The notes under the pieces were generated by a model. The model was not told the DNA's origin and did no database searches. It worked only from the letters and a program-made list of their open reading frames with translations. Shown one piece after another: positions 36,069 to 48,302 of a stretch of DNA of 64,000 nucleotides. The DNA comes from Amblyornis subalaris (lineage: Eukaryota; Chordata; Aves; Passeriformes; Ptilonorhynchidae), in NCBI GenBank assembly GCA_018881555.1, contig JACAXG010000111.1, positions 2,197,055 to 2,261,054 of the forward strand. Direction: 5' to 3'. The position numbers and the translations under genes are program-made. Position 1 is the stretch's first letter. Each line of letters begins with the position of its first letter.

Positions 36069-39000
36069 ACCTTGCCTTGCTTTTCCCTCATCTTGTTTTG
36101 CTTCTCTGATGTGCAAGTTGAGGACTATCTGCTTCTAGAAATGTCTCAGCTGTGGATTCCAGATGGAAAATGTGCTTCAACAAATTCTCCAGCCTGTATA
36201 AGCTATTAAGAAAGATTGGCTTTAGGAGTGGGTCAACCAAGTAAAATCTACTCTTGGATAAACTTATGGCTGTTTCTTCTGTGCATAAACTATGCCAAGG
36301 GTTTATTATTGTGTTTCTCTGTTGCCAGATGAGAAATGGGAACAGTATGGGGAGGGAGTGAAGAACACATGAAAGCTCAGAAAAGTATAAAGGGTATCAG
36401 CGTGGATAACAGTTATTTGTTTTTGAGGGACATGATAAATGCAGATAGATCCGATAGATTTCATACCACCTAAAAAGATGCTTCTTTGTAAGCTCCAGCT
36501 ATTTTTTTATATGTCTCCAGAATGCACCTCATCAAACAATCCCTTTAAAGATCTCAACAATTTGCCTGTAAAGGACATACAGTACAGCTACCTGAAAGGT
36601 TGGTGGTGAGATTATAAAGAAGAGTTAATTCCATAATTTAGGCCTGAACTCATTTAGAATGCAAAGAATCAAAAGCATATGTTAAAGGATGGATCATGAT
36701 GTGGCACATCTCAAGGAGTCAAAGTTTTATAAGACAAACAGAATTTTTATTTTAATTCCAAATGAAAGAGTCCTGAATATCTGCACATTGTTTTCCATTA
36801 AATAAAAAGAATATTGGATGTTTTTTCAGAGTAATCAAATTGTGTATTACTTCTGGTAAATTGTTAACTATGGTATGTGGATACACACTCACTCATAGGC
36901 AAACTCTTCAACATATTCAACAACTCTTCAACCCAAACACCCACACTTACCAATTTGCAGACAGTCCTTCACACACAGTGAACTCTATATCTCACTTCAG
37001 CCAGGAGCTTACACAACTCTTTTAAATGCTTCATCCTTCATCAAAGAGACTGCATCATTTTTGTTGGGATACTACTTGCATAGCAATCCAACTTCACTTT
37101 CTATAGCTTGACTGGTACAAATGGTGTAATACACATTAGAAACATATCATTAACCATTTTGAGAAGAAAAATTCATGAAGATAATCCACAATGCAGAATC
37201 ATAAATTAATCCTGTGAATCAATTCACAGTCTCAGTAATACCCTTTTACTCAATTTTTGTGTTAACACTTTAACATGTATTAATTATTAATTTTATTAGA
37301 ACCAGATGATGAAGTAGTTCATACCATGAACTACATCAGGTTTTGGCTCTTAAAAATTGCTAAATATGTGAAAATTCAGCAATTCAGACTTGTACACTTA
37401 TCTCCATTTGCCCCAGATAATTAATACCAGAAAGACCTTTTGTTATGGAAGACTGTAAAACTGCAAAATTTTTTGAAGATAGGAATTGAAGTAAACATTG
37501 GATTACAGTGGGTGATCTGTCATACTGAATTTGAAGCTGAAATAAACTTAGAGAATATTTAAAAGTTCTTTTCTTTGAAGCAATGGATGAATGCCATTCA
37601 GCACCCAAATCTTCCTAACACTTGAAGGAAATCAAATGGAATGACAAACTTCCTATTTAACATCTTTCCTGAATCCCCAGCGCGTGCGCACGCACACACA
37701 CACAGACAAACACACACAAAGATGCAATTTGCACTGCAGCAGGCCTGTTGTAATATCTGAACTCCTTTTGCTTTGTTTTCCAATATAACTTATTTCATAA
37801 AAAGAGGTGTCATAGTCACCCTATTGATAAAGGTAGTTTTTAGACCAACTGCATTCTTACCACAATCTTTTTCCATTCTCTTGAAGCATAATGTAGCATT
37901 TTAAATTCCATTTCAGTGTACAGTGGCAAGGATTTTAGTCCAGAGTTTGTGTTCTTTCCACACAAATGTAATGTGAAGTCCTTAGGCAAACTTGGAGGAA
38001 CTTTTTCTACATCAATAAAATGGTGTAACACTTTGGTATTAGCAACAATGCATGACTCATTAAATATTTATATCTTAGCAATTATCGGCATCTAAAATAT
38101 GTTCTACAAAACTGAAAAAAAATTACAATTAAAAAACTGTAGTGTTTCTAATTAAGCAATAATATGTACAATACGTAATTTGGAAAGCACAGCACCAAGG
38201 TCAAAATCCTGGTATGAGGGGTTTCATATCATAAGCATAAGCATTGGAGAAACTTCTCTCCCAATGCACTCTGGTTGTTCCTCAATTTTCCTTGCCTCCT
38301 CTGCTCATGTAAAAGTAACTTGAGAATACTGGTTGGTCTTTAACTCAGGGCTCTCTGAGAAGAATCATAAGCAATTTCCATGGAAAAAATTTCCAGCCAA
38401 AAAGAAACTAAAGAATTATTATAAAATTTATTATTTTAAAATTTAGATTGCAGCAGGTTTTTTCAAGCGTATTCAAGAAATTAAACTATGGAGTTAAGGC
38501 ATATGACAGCTAAATTTTGAGTCTTTCAGAACCAAAAAGTCAGATAACTGCACAGAACTTAGAAAGTACAGCTGCCCTTGGTAAAGAAATTCACAGGGAC
38601 CAGAAGAGGATTCCATTCAGTGCAGATGTCACAGAAAAAAATTTTAGATGAGTTATTGAGAGAAAGAGTAAGCTGGAATTGGTTATCTTACCATGTCTGT
38701 TTCCCTCTCTTGCATTTCTATTTTGTTGTTTGGGGGGTTTTTAACAAGAACCAAGCTTAACTATGGGTCACCTTGGATGACTACCAAAAAGAAATATCAC
38801 ATCTCTAAAACCCACATAATTCTCTAACCAGTCAGTGCCAAGGTGATTGATAGCACTGTTCCATCTGTTAGAGATACACAAAATAATAATAAAACAACAA
38901 ATCAGTGTTTGATCCCTGAAATACCAAGAAAATCTGGAGGAGCAAGAGATATAAAAAGTTCTGTCCCTTTCTTCAACAACTGCAATATAATTTCCATTAT

Positions 39001-39988
39001 TTCTCCAGGCTTCCATTCTGAATTCAAAGCAATTTATCTGAAGTTCAGACACTGTCAGTATTATTTAGTTTCACTTTTATGGCAACTGCAGGTCTCTAAT
39101 AAGTATGCTCCTTTCATTGATTTTGTTCCCCTTCAGCTGCTGCTGTAAATGTAATTGAAATTTTTGGTTTTTTTCCCCTGACCTTCCTTTTTTTTACACT
39201 GATGGTAGAGCAATCAGAGCAGATTCCCATGAGTTTTATATACCCTATTAATAAGAAATACAGTTTCTCCCGGAAATGGACTTCTATAATAATCATGGAT
39301 ATTGACATGGCTATTAAAATATCACCTAACTTTGCATATACAATTTTACAGATTTTCAAGTTTTCATGAATAAGTAGTCCAATGAACAAACAGAATCTGA
39401 ATACTACTTTTGATTCATGCACACATAATAGGATATTATCCTCTACTTACATAAGGTGCCAAATTTACTTAAATTAATAATTTCACAGGTATCTCAAGCT
39501 GGCATTTTAGCAGTATAACACAGTTTTTCTGTCATCTTGGAACATAGCCTGATAGCTGCACTGATGGTGTGTGTCTGTGCTTTGTCTACCAGTGTTCAAG
39601 ACAGTATGTGGTGTTAGACTCCTATCTGCTTTCCCACCTATAAATGGCAAGGGAATGAAAAATCTTCCTGAAGGAGAGCTTAAATGAAAGAAATTAATTA
39701 CGGATTTAGTTCTGAAAATGGTTAGGTCACTCTTCTTTCCAGACAGGGTAATCCACAGGCCAGTTCCTGAAAAAGGTTTTCTCTTCCCCATTGGCAAGTC
39801 TCCCATGTGCTCAATGACAGTGAGCTAATGAGATACCCCTGTCACACGGGGGCCTCTGACCAGGATGAAAAGGTGATCTCACATTGAACCAGAAATGCTT
39901 TTATGAAGAGCTTTAGAAACCATACTCAAATATATCTCAAATGGAACTTAAATGGATATCCAGTGCACAGACCAGAGTTGCTGGCTGA
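36069..39988. other. Unique AT-rich non-coding stretch
   Basis: No gene or mobile element recognised over 3.9 kb, apart from a CA-type microsatellite at 37680-37720. Open frames are at most about 102 codons and carry no known motif. Confidence 0.5.
37680..37720. repeat. Alternating purine-pyrimidine (CG/CA)n microsatellite
   Basis: gcgcgtgcgcacgcacacac... alternates strictly from 37680 to 37704, then continues as interrupted (CA)n. The antisense frame rich in VCVCLCV is a by-product. Confidence 0.85.
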
Positions 39989-39993
39989 GATGT

Positions 39994-40800
39994 TGTCTCA
40001 GTTTTGAGACAAATTTAAGAGAGGACTCTCTGGAATGAATCTTCCTCTCCAAAAGGGTTCTAACAATCCCCTTCCACCAACAGGGAATGAATACTAATAG
40101 ATGAAAGTGAAAAAAAAAAAGGTTTATTAACAAACAGAATGCCCACCCGCAAGGCAAGGGAAAAAAGGTAAATAACTGTTAAGCACTAAACTGTCATAAC
40201 CCGCTTCCCCCCCACACACACAGAGAAATAAAAAACAAACAAAAAAAATGTCTGGAGAGATGGGGGCAGTGCTGGAGGAATACTCCTTTCCAAACACGTG
40301 GTCCAGGTTGGTGCTGGTTTTTCACACTGAGGGCAGGAGAGGAAAACCCTAGTGGCTACCTGGTGTCAACCTCCTTTCTCAACGGCAGTCACGGCAGATG
40401 AAACAGCTGAGCTGGAGCCTTTTGGTTTGCTTTCTCTCCCTGGCTTGGCTCCCAGTCCCAGGCTTCAGGCAGGAGCAGCCGCGGCAACACGCAGCAGGCA
40501 GGAGACCCACGGGAGGCAGCCTCGGTCGCGGACTTCAGGCAGGAGCAGCCGCTGCAGCACATGGCAGGGTAGGGATCCGGCAAGAAGCCACTCCGATCTC
40601 TGCTCTCGTCACACACAGGTGCCCTGCACCAATCTGGAACCAGAAGAGACAGAGCAACTCCCAGCCCCATCCCCTGCCAGGATCTTTGCAGGGCTACCTA
40701 AGCATCGCAATGCCCCCAAGCTGGGAAAGGGAGGGGGGGGGGGGAAGAAAACATTTAATTTGGGGCACACCCTGGATGTGGGATAATGATCCCCAAGACA
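39994..40800 (-). mobile_element. Solo LTR of an endogenous retrovirus (family A, copy 3)
   Basis: Plus-strand ends are TGTCTCAGTTTTGAGACA and CCCCAAGACA, with perfect 5-bp duplications gatgt at 39989-39993 and 40801-40805. Read on minus it begins TGTCTTGGGGATCATTATCC, carries AATAAA (plus TTTATT, 40123-40128) and ends in the same U5 as the copies at 87-939 and 8739-9722. The R-U5 half (39994-about 40450) is close to copy 1, but most of U3 (about 40470-40790) is different sequence, including a tandem ggcaggagcagccgc block and a G run (40732-40743). No internal region is present, so it is a solo LTR. Open frames up to 158 codons are not genes. Confidence 0.9.
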
Positions 40801-40805
40801 GATGT

Positions 40806-43800
40806 TCATTGTGGCAATTTATGTGGCCAAGCAGATTACCACATTCAGGACGCAGATACAGATTTTGTGTGTGATGCTCCAATACAAGACGTGTAATACA
40901 ACAGGAAACAGACGTATCAAATGGTAAAATTATCTTGCACTCATATGAAGGCAATCTTCAGTTACATAGCAATCACAGCACTGAGGAATTTAAATTGATA
41001 CAAAGGCTGCAGAATGAACTAGAAGCCTATAATCACAATAATGAAACAGTGAATAAGTTCATTTCTGTTCCCTACCTAGTTTACCACTGTCCTGCTGCTA
41101 TCCCCTTCACCTAGAGCTGAATGTAGCAGAGCTAGCAAAAAATATAGCCAAGGCTTCATACAACATTGCAAACTGTAATCTGCATTGGAAGTATGCAACC
41201 AGTCACTCATCGAATCAATTAATAAAAAAGCATTAAAGAGTGAGCCTTGTCCATGCCTACTTTCTATAATCCCTTGTGGTTTTTGATATATCAAATACTT
41301 TCATTGCTTTCCAGAAGAAGCCATACTGTTCATACTTAATTGAACCTAAGAACCCCAAAAGGGAAAACATTTTATGTGGGTCTAAGTGCCAAGCAGAAGA
41401 ACAGGTTTCACAGAGGATGACCCAGAGCACAAGCAGCTCTGGTGTTTTTGACTTTTTTTTTCATTGTTCGTCTTAGCATTAGAGTAGGTACTCAAACCCC
41501 TTTAATCTAAAGATTGCAAACAACTCTTGGCAAGTTCCTTGCATTATGTCCACCTATCCTGATGGCCAACATCAGCTGGTGCCTGGGCTCCTTGGTGGTG
41601 TGAGATGGTTGGTGAGGTGACCAAAGGAAGCACCCCTGGCCACTAGTCTGGGGCAGCAGGGGAAAAACAATCCCTTTTAGCACAGAGGAGCACTGAGCCC
41701 TAGTGCAAGACTTTGGATAGCCCAGTCAACACTACTCTAAAGCCAAAGCCCAGTATTGCACTGTGACATTCTCTACACCGCTGTTACACACACCAGGCAC
41801 TGCTATTGCACAGAACATTTACTTAAGCCAGTAATTCAGTATAATAGTGTGATAAATGAAGAGATGTGGTAGTACAGTCCTGTGATATACAGAGAAACAG
41901 AAACTACTTTAATCAAAATCGAGAAAAGCATCAACCAACCTCCAAAAAAACCTGATAAATTATAGTATTTTCATATTCATACATTGCTCCTGTTTCTAAA
42001 TTACTAGTGGATTTGAGGAGTTTTTTTACCATCAATAGGGACTTAATATATTGATTTCAGTCTGGCCAACTCCGGGTGCTGCAGTTAATTAGAGACCTCA
42101 CAGTGTGAAGACCTAAGTCTGGCACTTCAGTCTCTGCTTCCCAGGGAGAGACAGTTATCCTTGACAAAGGGCAGCTGACAGTTCTGTCTTTTATTAGCCA
42201 AGGCCCAGACATCTGTGGTTTCAAAATCACAATCCTTGGATGCATATTTATAATGCAATCAAAGTGATAGCACATGAAGTTGCAGTGCCAGATACATTTC
42301 ATTTCCACAATAGCTGTCAAGCCGCCTGCAAAAATAGCAGTATTGAGAATGAGTAAATTATCACCTCAAAATGTGTTTGGGAAACAAAATTTATCCAGCA
42401 AATATTTTAACACAGATAAGCTAATGGCCCCTTTGGTGTGGATCTTTGCTACAATGGATATTAATGCTTTTTGATATCTCATTTCCAACCCTGATGAGAA
42501 AAAGCCAGTGAATCAGCAGATTAGACTCTGAGAGAAACAGTGACTGGAGATAATCACTTTCAGAGTACACACAATAGCAGCTGTGGTTTCCTCCAGCAGT
42601 GGAAAAAGAGTGTGATCCCCTTCCTCTTCAGTCTGCCTTTGTTCATATCCTTCTTTCTCATTTTCCTTCCTTAATCTCAGAATAATATCCTGTCATCTGC
42701 TGCCCCAAACGTTTGCTTAATATAGCTGTAAAAAGCTTCCAGTGTATTTTAAAAGAGTCAGAATAAAAAATTTTTAAAGCCATGGTGGAGAGAAAGCTGT
42801 AAACAATCAGCACTGATATTTATTTAAAACTTTGTATTTAGCTTAAAAGTGAAATAAAATAAGATTCTAAAACACCCTGTAACCAAGAACACATATTTTG
42901 GTCCTGATCCTGCATAGCTACCAGTGTTGTCTGATAGCAGTCCCATTTCCTAGGTATTGAAATAGAGCTTTTTTAACATTTTTTATGACTGGGCCCTTTG
43001 ATGCTAACTCAGCAAGAGATAAGCCTGTCTAAAGAGCAAATCTGGTCCAGGATGGTTCACTGCAGTAACATGTAACAGGAATTCAGCTTCCCAGATGGCA
43101 GGGAGGATGCATAGAAAGCACACAGTATTATCCACAGAGCTCACATCTCTAGTGCAGAGGACAAAAGAATGCAACTAAATCTAGATAACCCTTAAGCTAA
43201 AGAAGGAATCTTTTTCTGTTGGAAAGGAACATCTGCAGAGAAAAACAACTCCATCATTTATTAGCAAATGTCTACCCCATGCAAAGTTCCTACCCTAATA
43301 TCTTTTTTTTTTCTAAGTAACAGACTCTGCAAGCCTCCAAACATCTGGCTTACATGCATCACTGGCACCATACCAGCCTACAGGAAAGAAAGCAAGGCAA
43401 AAACAAACTCAGACTGCTGTGAAAACAGAAATGTAGGCAAAATGAGAGGCACGTTTCACGTGCTTTTGGGTTTGTCCCCTTTTTTCTCTTTCATTAGCTG
43501 TCCAGCTTATTCCAGATAAAAGAACACATAAAATACAAAAAATTAAGCAATACCTCCTTCCTGGTGTGCTCTAAAAACCATCTAAACCTTAAGGACAAAG
43601 GAGGAGAGAGCTTTAAAAACCAGCACAGTGTATGCCTGACAAAATATTGCCCACAGCACTCAATACAGTCTCAATCAGGCATATTGCCTGGCAGATCCTT
43701 ACAAAATGCTCTGTGAAATTAAATTACATCTTTCAATATTTCTTAGAAGTTTGGAGGACACTGGAAGCAAAAGTTTCTTTATAAAAAATATTTAAATGTT

Positions 43801-44639
43801 GTGACACACATCTTGCCTTACAATTTGCCTCACAATTCAATACAGAACCAATTCCACAGCCTTCATTTTAGGACTAATTCTATTTAGTTTATATTGTATC
43901 AATATATCTTTATAATCTTCTTAATTCTAGCTGTTAATTAGATGCCACAGGCTTTCCCGGGTTCAGTATATCACAAAAAAGTTGTTCTTCATATCAAGTT
44001 ACTTCTTTAATATCTGATTCCCACTGTATTTAATATATATGCTTAGCAATTCCTTGCTGGAAACAAATAATCTTATCAATTATCTTCACTAATTCAGTGA
44101 ACAGATCAAGTGGAAGTCTCATCTGCGGTATATTTAGGTAAAGATAAGAACAGCAAAGATGTCATAAAACAGTTTTTAATACTATTAAAAAAAAAGACAC
44201 AACCCCCCCAGCTCTTTCTGGAAGTACATTATAATATGTGCTCTAATTACACTCAGGTGTAACTAACTGTAAGTTTATGGGCATGAATAAAAGCACACCA
44301 CAAGAGCAAAATTTGTCAAAATCACACCTCTGATAACTGATGTTAATTATCCTAGCTAGATATCAAACATTTGTTGCATAGCTAAAAGGATGACATACTG
44401 AGTCAGTTGAACACATCTTCCGCTAGCTAATTATCTTATTTGTTCCCTTACTCCAGCACTAGTTTCTTGACTTTCCCTCATTTATATAGTCCAGTCTTCT
44501 AGATATATATTGTTTGCTAAGACCAAATAGAATGTCAAAGGTACAAATTGTTTGAAACAAATTATGCATGTTAAATATACCAACATGAAGAGAGATCAGA
44601 TTGCAGAGAGAGGGAGTGAAGGCATGGCTAAAGAAAGTC
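40806..44639. other. Unique non-coding stretch
   Basis: No gene or clear mobile element recognised over 3.8 kb. 41500-41830 is richer in G+C than its surroundings and may be an old repeat, but I cannot name it. 42180-42600 has features of a conserved non-coding block (see findings). Confidence 0.5.
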
Positions 44640-45062
44640 AGAGCCACTACACAAAACTGTCAAACTGAGTTAGACTATGGGTTCATCTAGACCTATATAC
44701 CACCTGTGACTGACCATTACCTTCCTTTTGGTATGATTACTGAGGGAATTTCTTCCTAATATCTTAAACCTACTCAGAAAGACACATCAAATGCAGAGCC
44801 ATTCAGCTCTGGAGGATCAACAAGTGGTATTAATAGACAGCTGCCCTGCTATTGTACTTTTTCAGAGGTAACCCCTGAGGGCCCTTGATTGGGCTTGGAT
44901 ACTGGTCTAGGCAGGTGGGATTCTGAGGCAGACCAGGGATTGTGGGGCTATGGCTTAATGTTGGGCTTTGGCCAATACCCAGGAGGTTTCTCACCTTTCT
45001 CAAGGGACAGGAGGGCCAATTAGAAGAGACATTTACAGAACCCCTGAAAAAGACATTAGTCA
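44640..45062. other. Possible ancient repeat and GC-richer island
   Basis: 44660-44800 (aaactgagttagactatgggttcatctagac... ttcctaatatcttaaacc) vaguely resembles old amniote CR1-type 3' sequence. It is followed by an isolated GC-richer block (44870-45010). No coding motif was recognised, and the identification is weak. Confidence 0.25.
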
Positions 45063-48000
45063 TCTATAAAGTATGATAATTGATTTTATTTCTTACTATG
45101 AGTCACAGTTTTGCTTCATAGAAATGTGAACAAACTTTTTAATTTTCACTTCATATGGACACATAACACCAAAATTTACTTTGAAGTTCAAGTGAGGTTT
45201 TATTTGTGCAATTATAGAGAAGCGAAATTATAACCACTAGGATTTGTGTCAAACCTATGCTATTCTATAAATTGAGCATTTTTGCAATACTTGCATATAA
45301 AATAGTGCATATTCACTCATAGCCAGGCACGAAATAGTGTAAAAAAATGGATGATTTTCCAAGGTTCTTAATCTGTATTTTGAATTTGTAACAACAGGAG
45401 AGTTACATATTAGTCCAGATCTCATGAGAAATATTTTTCATCCCTGTAGAGTACTGCCTATGTTTTTATGATATAAGAATCACTACAGACAAGCTTTCAA
45501 ATATAGTAGCAGAAAACACTATATAAGCAAAGCTCAATAAGAAGTAAGCTGATGTCATTTTCCAAGAGCAATCCTATTTACTGCACTAAGTTCAGCGGAG
45601 TCAGTCACCTCTTAATCAAAATATGAACAAAGCACACACAGTGCAATTATCTAAGTGGTATAGTAGAAATAGGAATAATACTAATTTCTTTGTGGTACCC
45701 AGCAGTCAGTATCAGATAAATTAATAGCTTGCTGAAAAAAATTTACTGTAAAAGAAACTGTACCAAATGGGTAATGCTTTGACAGGGTTAGTTAAATAAG
45801 TTAGCATGTATCTGACATCACCTCCTGTTTCATGGACAGGTGCCCAGGATCTACAAAAAAAACCCAAAAACAACAACTTATTTAGAATAAATAAAAAGAG
45901 ACAAAAATGTTTAAAAAATGAAAGAAAACACTAGGTATGAAAGTCCAATGCAAAACAATTGTCATGAAAGTGCAGAACAATTGCCATTGTCTTTCAAAAA
46001 CCTGAATCAAAATAGGAAACACAGGAAATACAGCCATGGAGTTGTGGTAGCTACCTTATTCTATTCACTACTTGCTTACCCAATAGCTAATTAAGGCTCC
46101 AACTCAGTACCAGGATCCATGAAAATGAACAACAGTATTCTCACTGTCCTGATGACTCCTCTGAGGATACACAGTGGTATAAGCATCCAACTATGGAGGC
46201 AAAACTGCAAGATTAGAGGTTAGCTGGGACTCTCTGGTTAGAGAACAGCATGTGATATCTTGACAGTGTCAAGTGAGAAGGACAAAGCAAGTCAACATCA
46301 CCAAATGGGTCTTTGTTTGTTCCAGGAAGTATCATGGTATCAAGGGTCCATTCAAACTAAGTATTTATACTTTATTTACTTACTTGGAAACCCTTCTCCA
46401 TACGTAATATGTCATTTATCATAAGAGTTGCTAAATGCTGTTGGGTTAGAAAAGCAAAGGAGCAGTATTTTACAGACGTAAGCACTCTCTAACACAGTTC
46501 AGAGTTCATTTGTTGTTTCTAACTGAAAAAAAAATAGGAAGAAAAACCACATCATTTTTCTTCAAAATCACCGCTCATTAAACATAATTGCCCAAAAAGT
46601 AAAACACAAAATAAATCTCTTCCTTACTGTCTTTACAGTCAGGTATACAGTCAAATATAATGGCATATACCATTTTTTTTCCTTCCAATTGTACAGTTTT
46701 CAGAACAATGAGTCAGTACTAGAGAAGGTGCAAGTCAAAATTAATATAATCAATCTTAGCAGCAAAAACCTTCACTTTTTTTGCAAGATATACTCATTAA
46801 AAAGTTAGGGTGTCCATGGGATTTTATTATATTATTTTGTATAGTATACATAGTCAGCTAAAACACAGTTGATGCTTTCTTCAACCTAATAATAGATTTC
46901 ACCTGCACTATAGCACAGCAAAAGTGGGCTGCGCAAAAACATGTAGACTATGGAATTGTCTCCACTGTAAACAGTGGGAGTCTTTTCCTTAAGAGTTCTT
47001 CTCAAGAGGAATTCAACTTTGTTAATTGTAAAATATTTCTTAGGTAGAAAACACAGGGGTTTAGTAGCTGTTTATGTCATGTTTTGAGATGTGTAAAAAG
47101 TCTTTGGTAAGTCTACTTGGAGGAGAGATTCAGCGTGCTTTGTACATCTTTCATAAGTGCTCTAACAGATTAATCTCCCTGAAAACCTTGACTTTCATCT
47201 TCTTTAAATATGAAAATTAGTTTCTTTGAGGTATATCTTCTCCTAGATTTATGAATTTTTTCCCCCAGATGATGAGCAGGAAAAAAATTTTCTGTGTTTT
47301 CATATTCTTATGAAGTGTTTCACTTTTAAGTTGGTGTCTTGCAACAAAACAAACACAATAAAAAATTCTGCTAGTACTGAACAACTAAAATTCCTTTTTG
47401 TTCTAGAATTACATAGTCTGGATAAGCTTCAGCCTTATGCTGCAGACCCATATAACATGTATAATCTACTGAAATACCATTTTAAAGATCTAGAGAAGAC
47501 AGGTAGATTCACAGATATTCTGTGTGTAGTGACAAGCTTCAGGGATGTTATTACTGAATAGCTGTTACCTATGGTTCTTGCAATGTACCTTAATGCTAAT
47601 CTCAGTATGGTAATTCTTGTTACTCAAAAAAAACCCTGCAGACTTTTTATTATGTTATCACAGATCCCGTAAATTTGAAGACAGAGATCACAACAGATTT
47701 TTTTCAGGGGTTGCTTGAGTGGGGTTTGAACCTAAGTCTTAAAATATTCAATGTATACTTCAGATCTCCGTAGTATAAAACTGAATCATCTGTCCTTGTT
47801 TACTTCTTTGCACTCAATATGCATTTTTTGGTAGTTTCAGGCTTCAAGGCATGAAGGTGGATCTTTTTTTTCACTGGGAGTCTGAACGCATCACATTAAT
47901 ACCTAACTTCCAATTAACCAATAGTAATTCTAGAGTAGCTTATGGCTAAGGGCTGTGTTAAATGAAGTGAGGGATGTGATCCAGGTCCTCAGGCTGTGTA

Positions 48001-48135
48001 TTTCTCACTCCACCTGTGAAAAAAAACATTTTTGCAAAGCATTTATTTTCCAAGCTAAATAAGTTGGGCAGTTATACCAAACTCATAAAACCAACCCAAC
48101 ACCCAAAACTGTTGCAAACCGCAGAGCTCTGTCGC
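45063..48135. other. Unique AT-rich non-coding stretch
   Basis: No gene, RNA gene or mobile element recognised over 3.1 kb. A frame at 47310-47561 (83 codons) shows no known domain. Confidence 0.5.
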
Positions 48136-48302
48136 TGTTGTACCGGGGACGGAGCAAAATCACGACACAAAGTACAATCCAGGAAGAAGGTGGAATGGAA
48201 TTATTTATTAATATACAGATTCGTTTTGTATCTTAGTATACTTGAATGCCATAAGGTCATTGGTCTTTTGGCCACCCACCTCTCAGGCTGAACCCTACAA
48301 CA
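48136..48302 (-). mobile_element. Probable ERV LTR fragment (3' part)
   Basis: An isolated CpG-containing block in AT-rich DNA. On the minus strand it reads TATTAATAAATAATT (AATAAA at plus 48204-48209), then a short pyrimidine-rich R/U5 with gtgtcgtgattttgctccgtccccgg, and ends GTACAACA. This resembles the poly(A) and U5 end of a compact ERVK-like LTR. No duplication of flanking bases is visible and U3 seems shortened, so the boundary at 48302 is provisional. Confidence 0.45.

Noticed and set aside
35642..36209. Open frames of 93-155 codons rich in P, S, F and L
   Set aside because: Read through a pyrimidine tract; no real coding signal.
47310..47561. 83-codon open frame with a plausible-looking peptide
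   Set aside because: No recognisable domain, no clear splice or promoter context; length is not exceptional in six frames over 64 kb.
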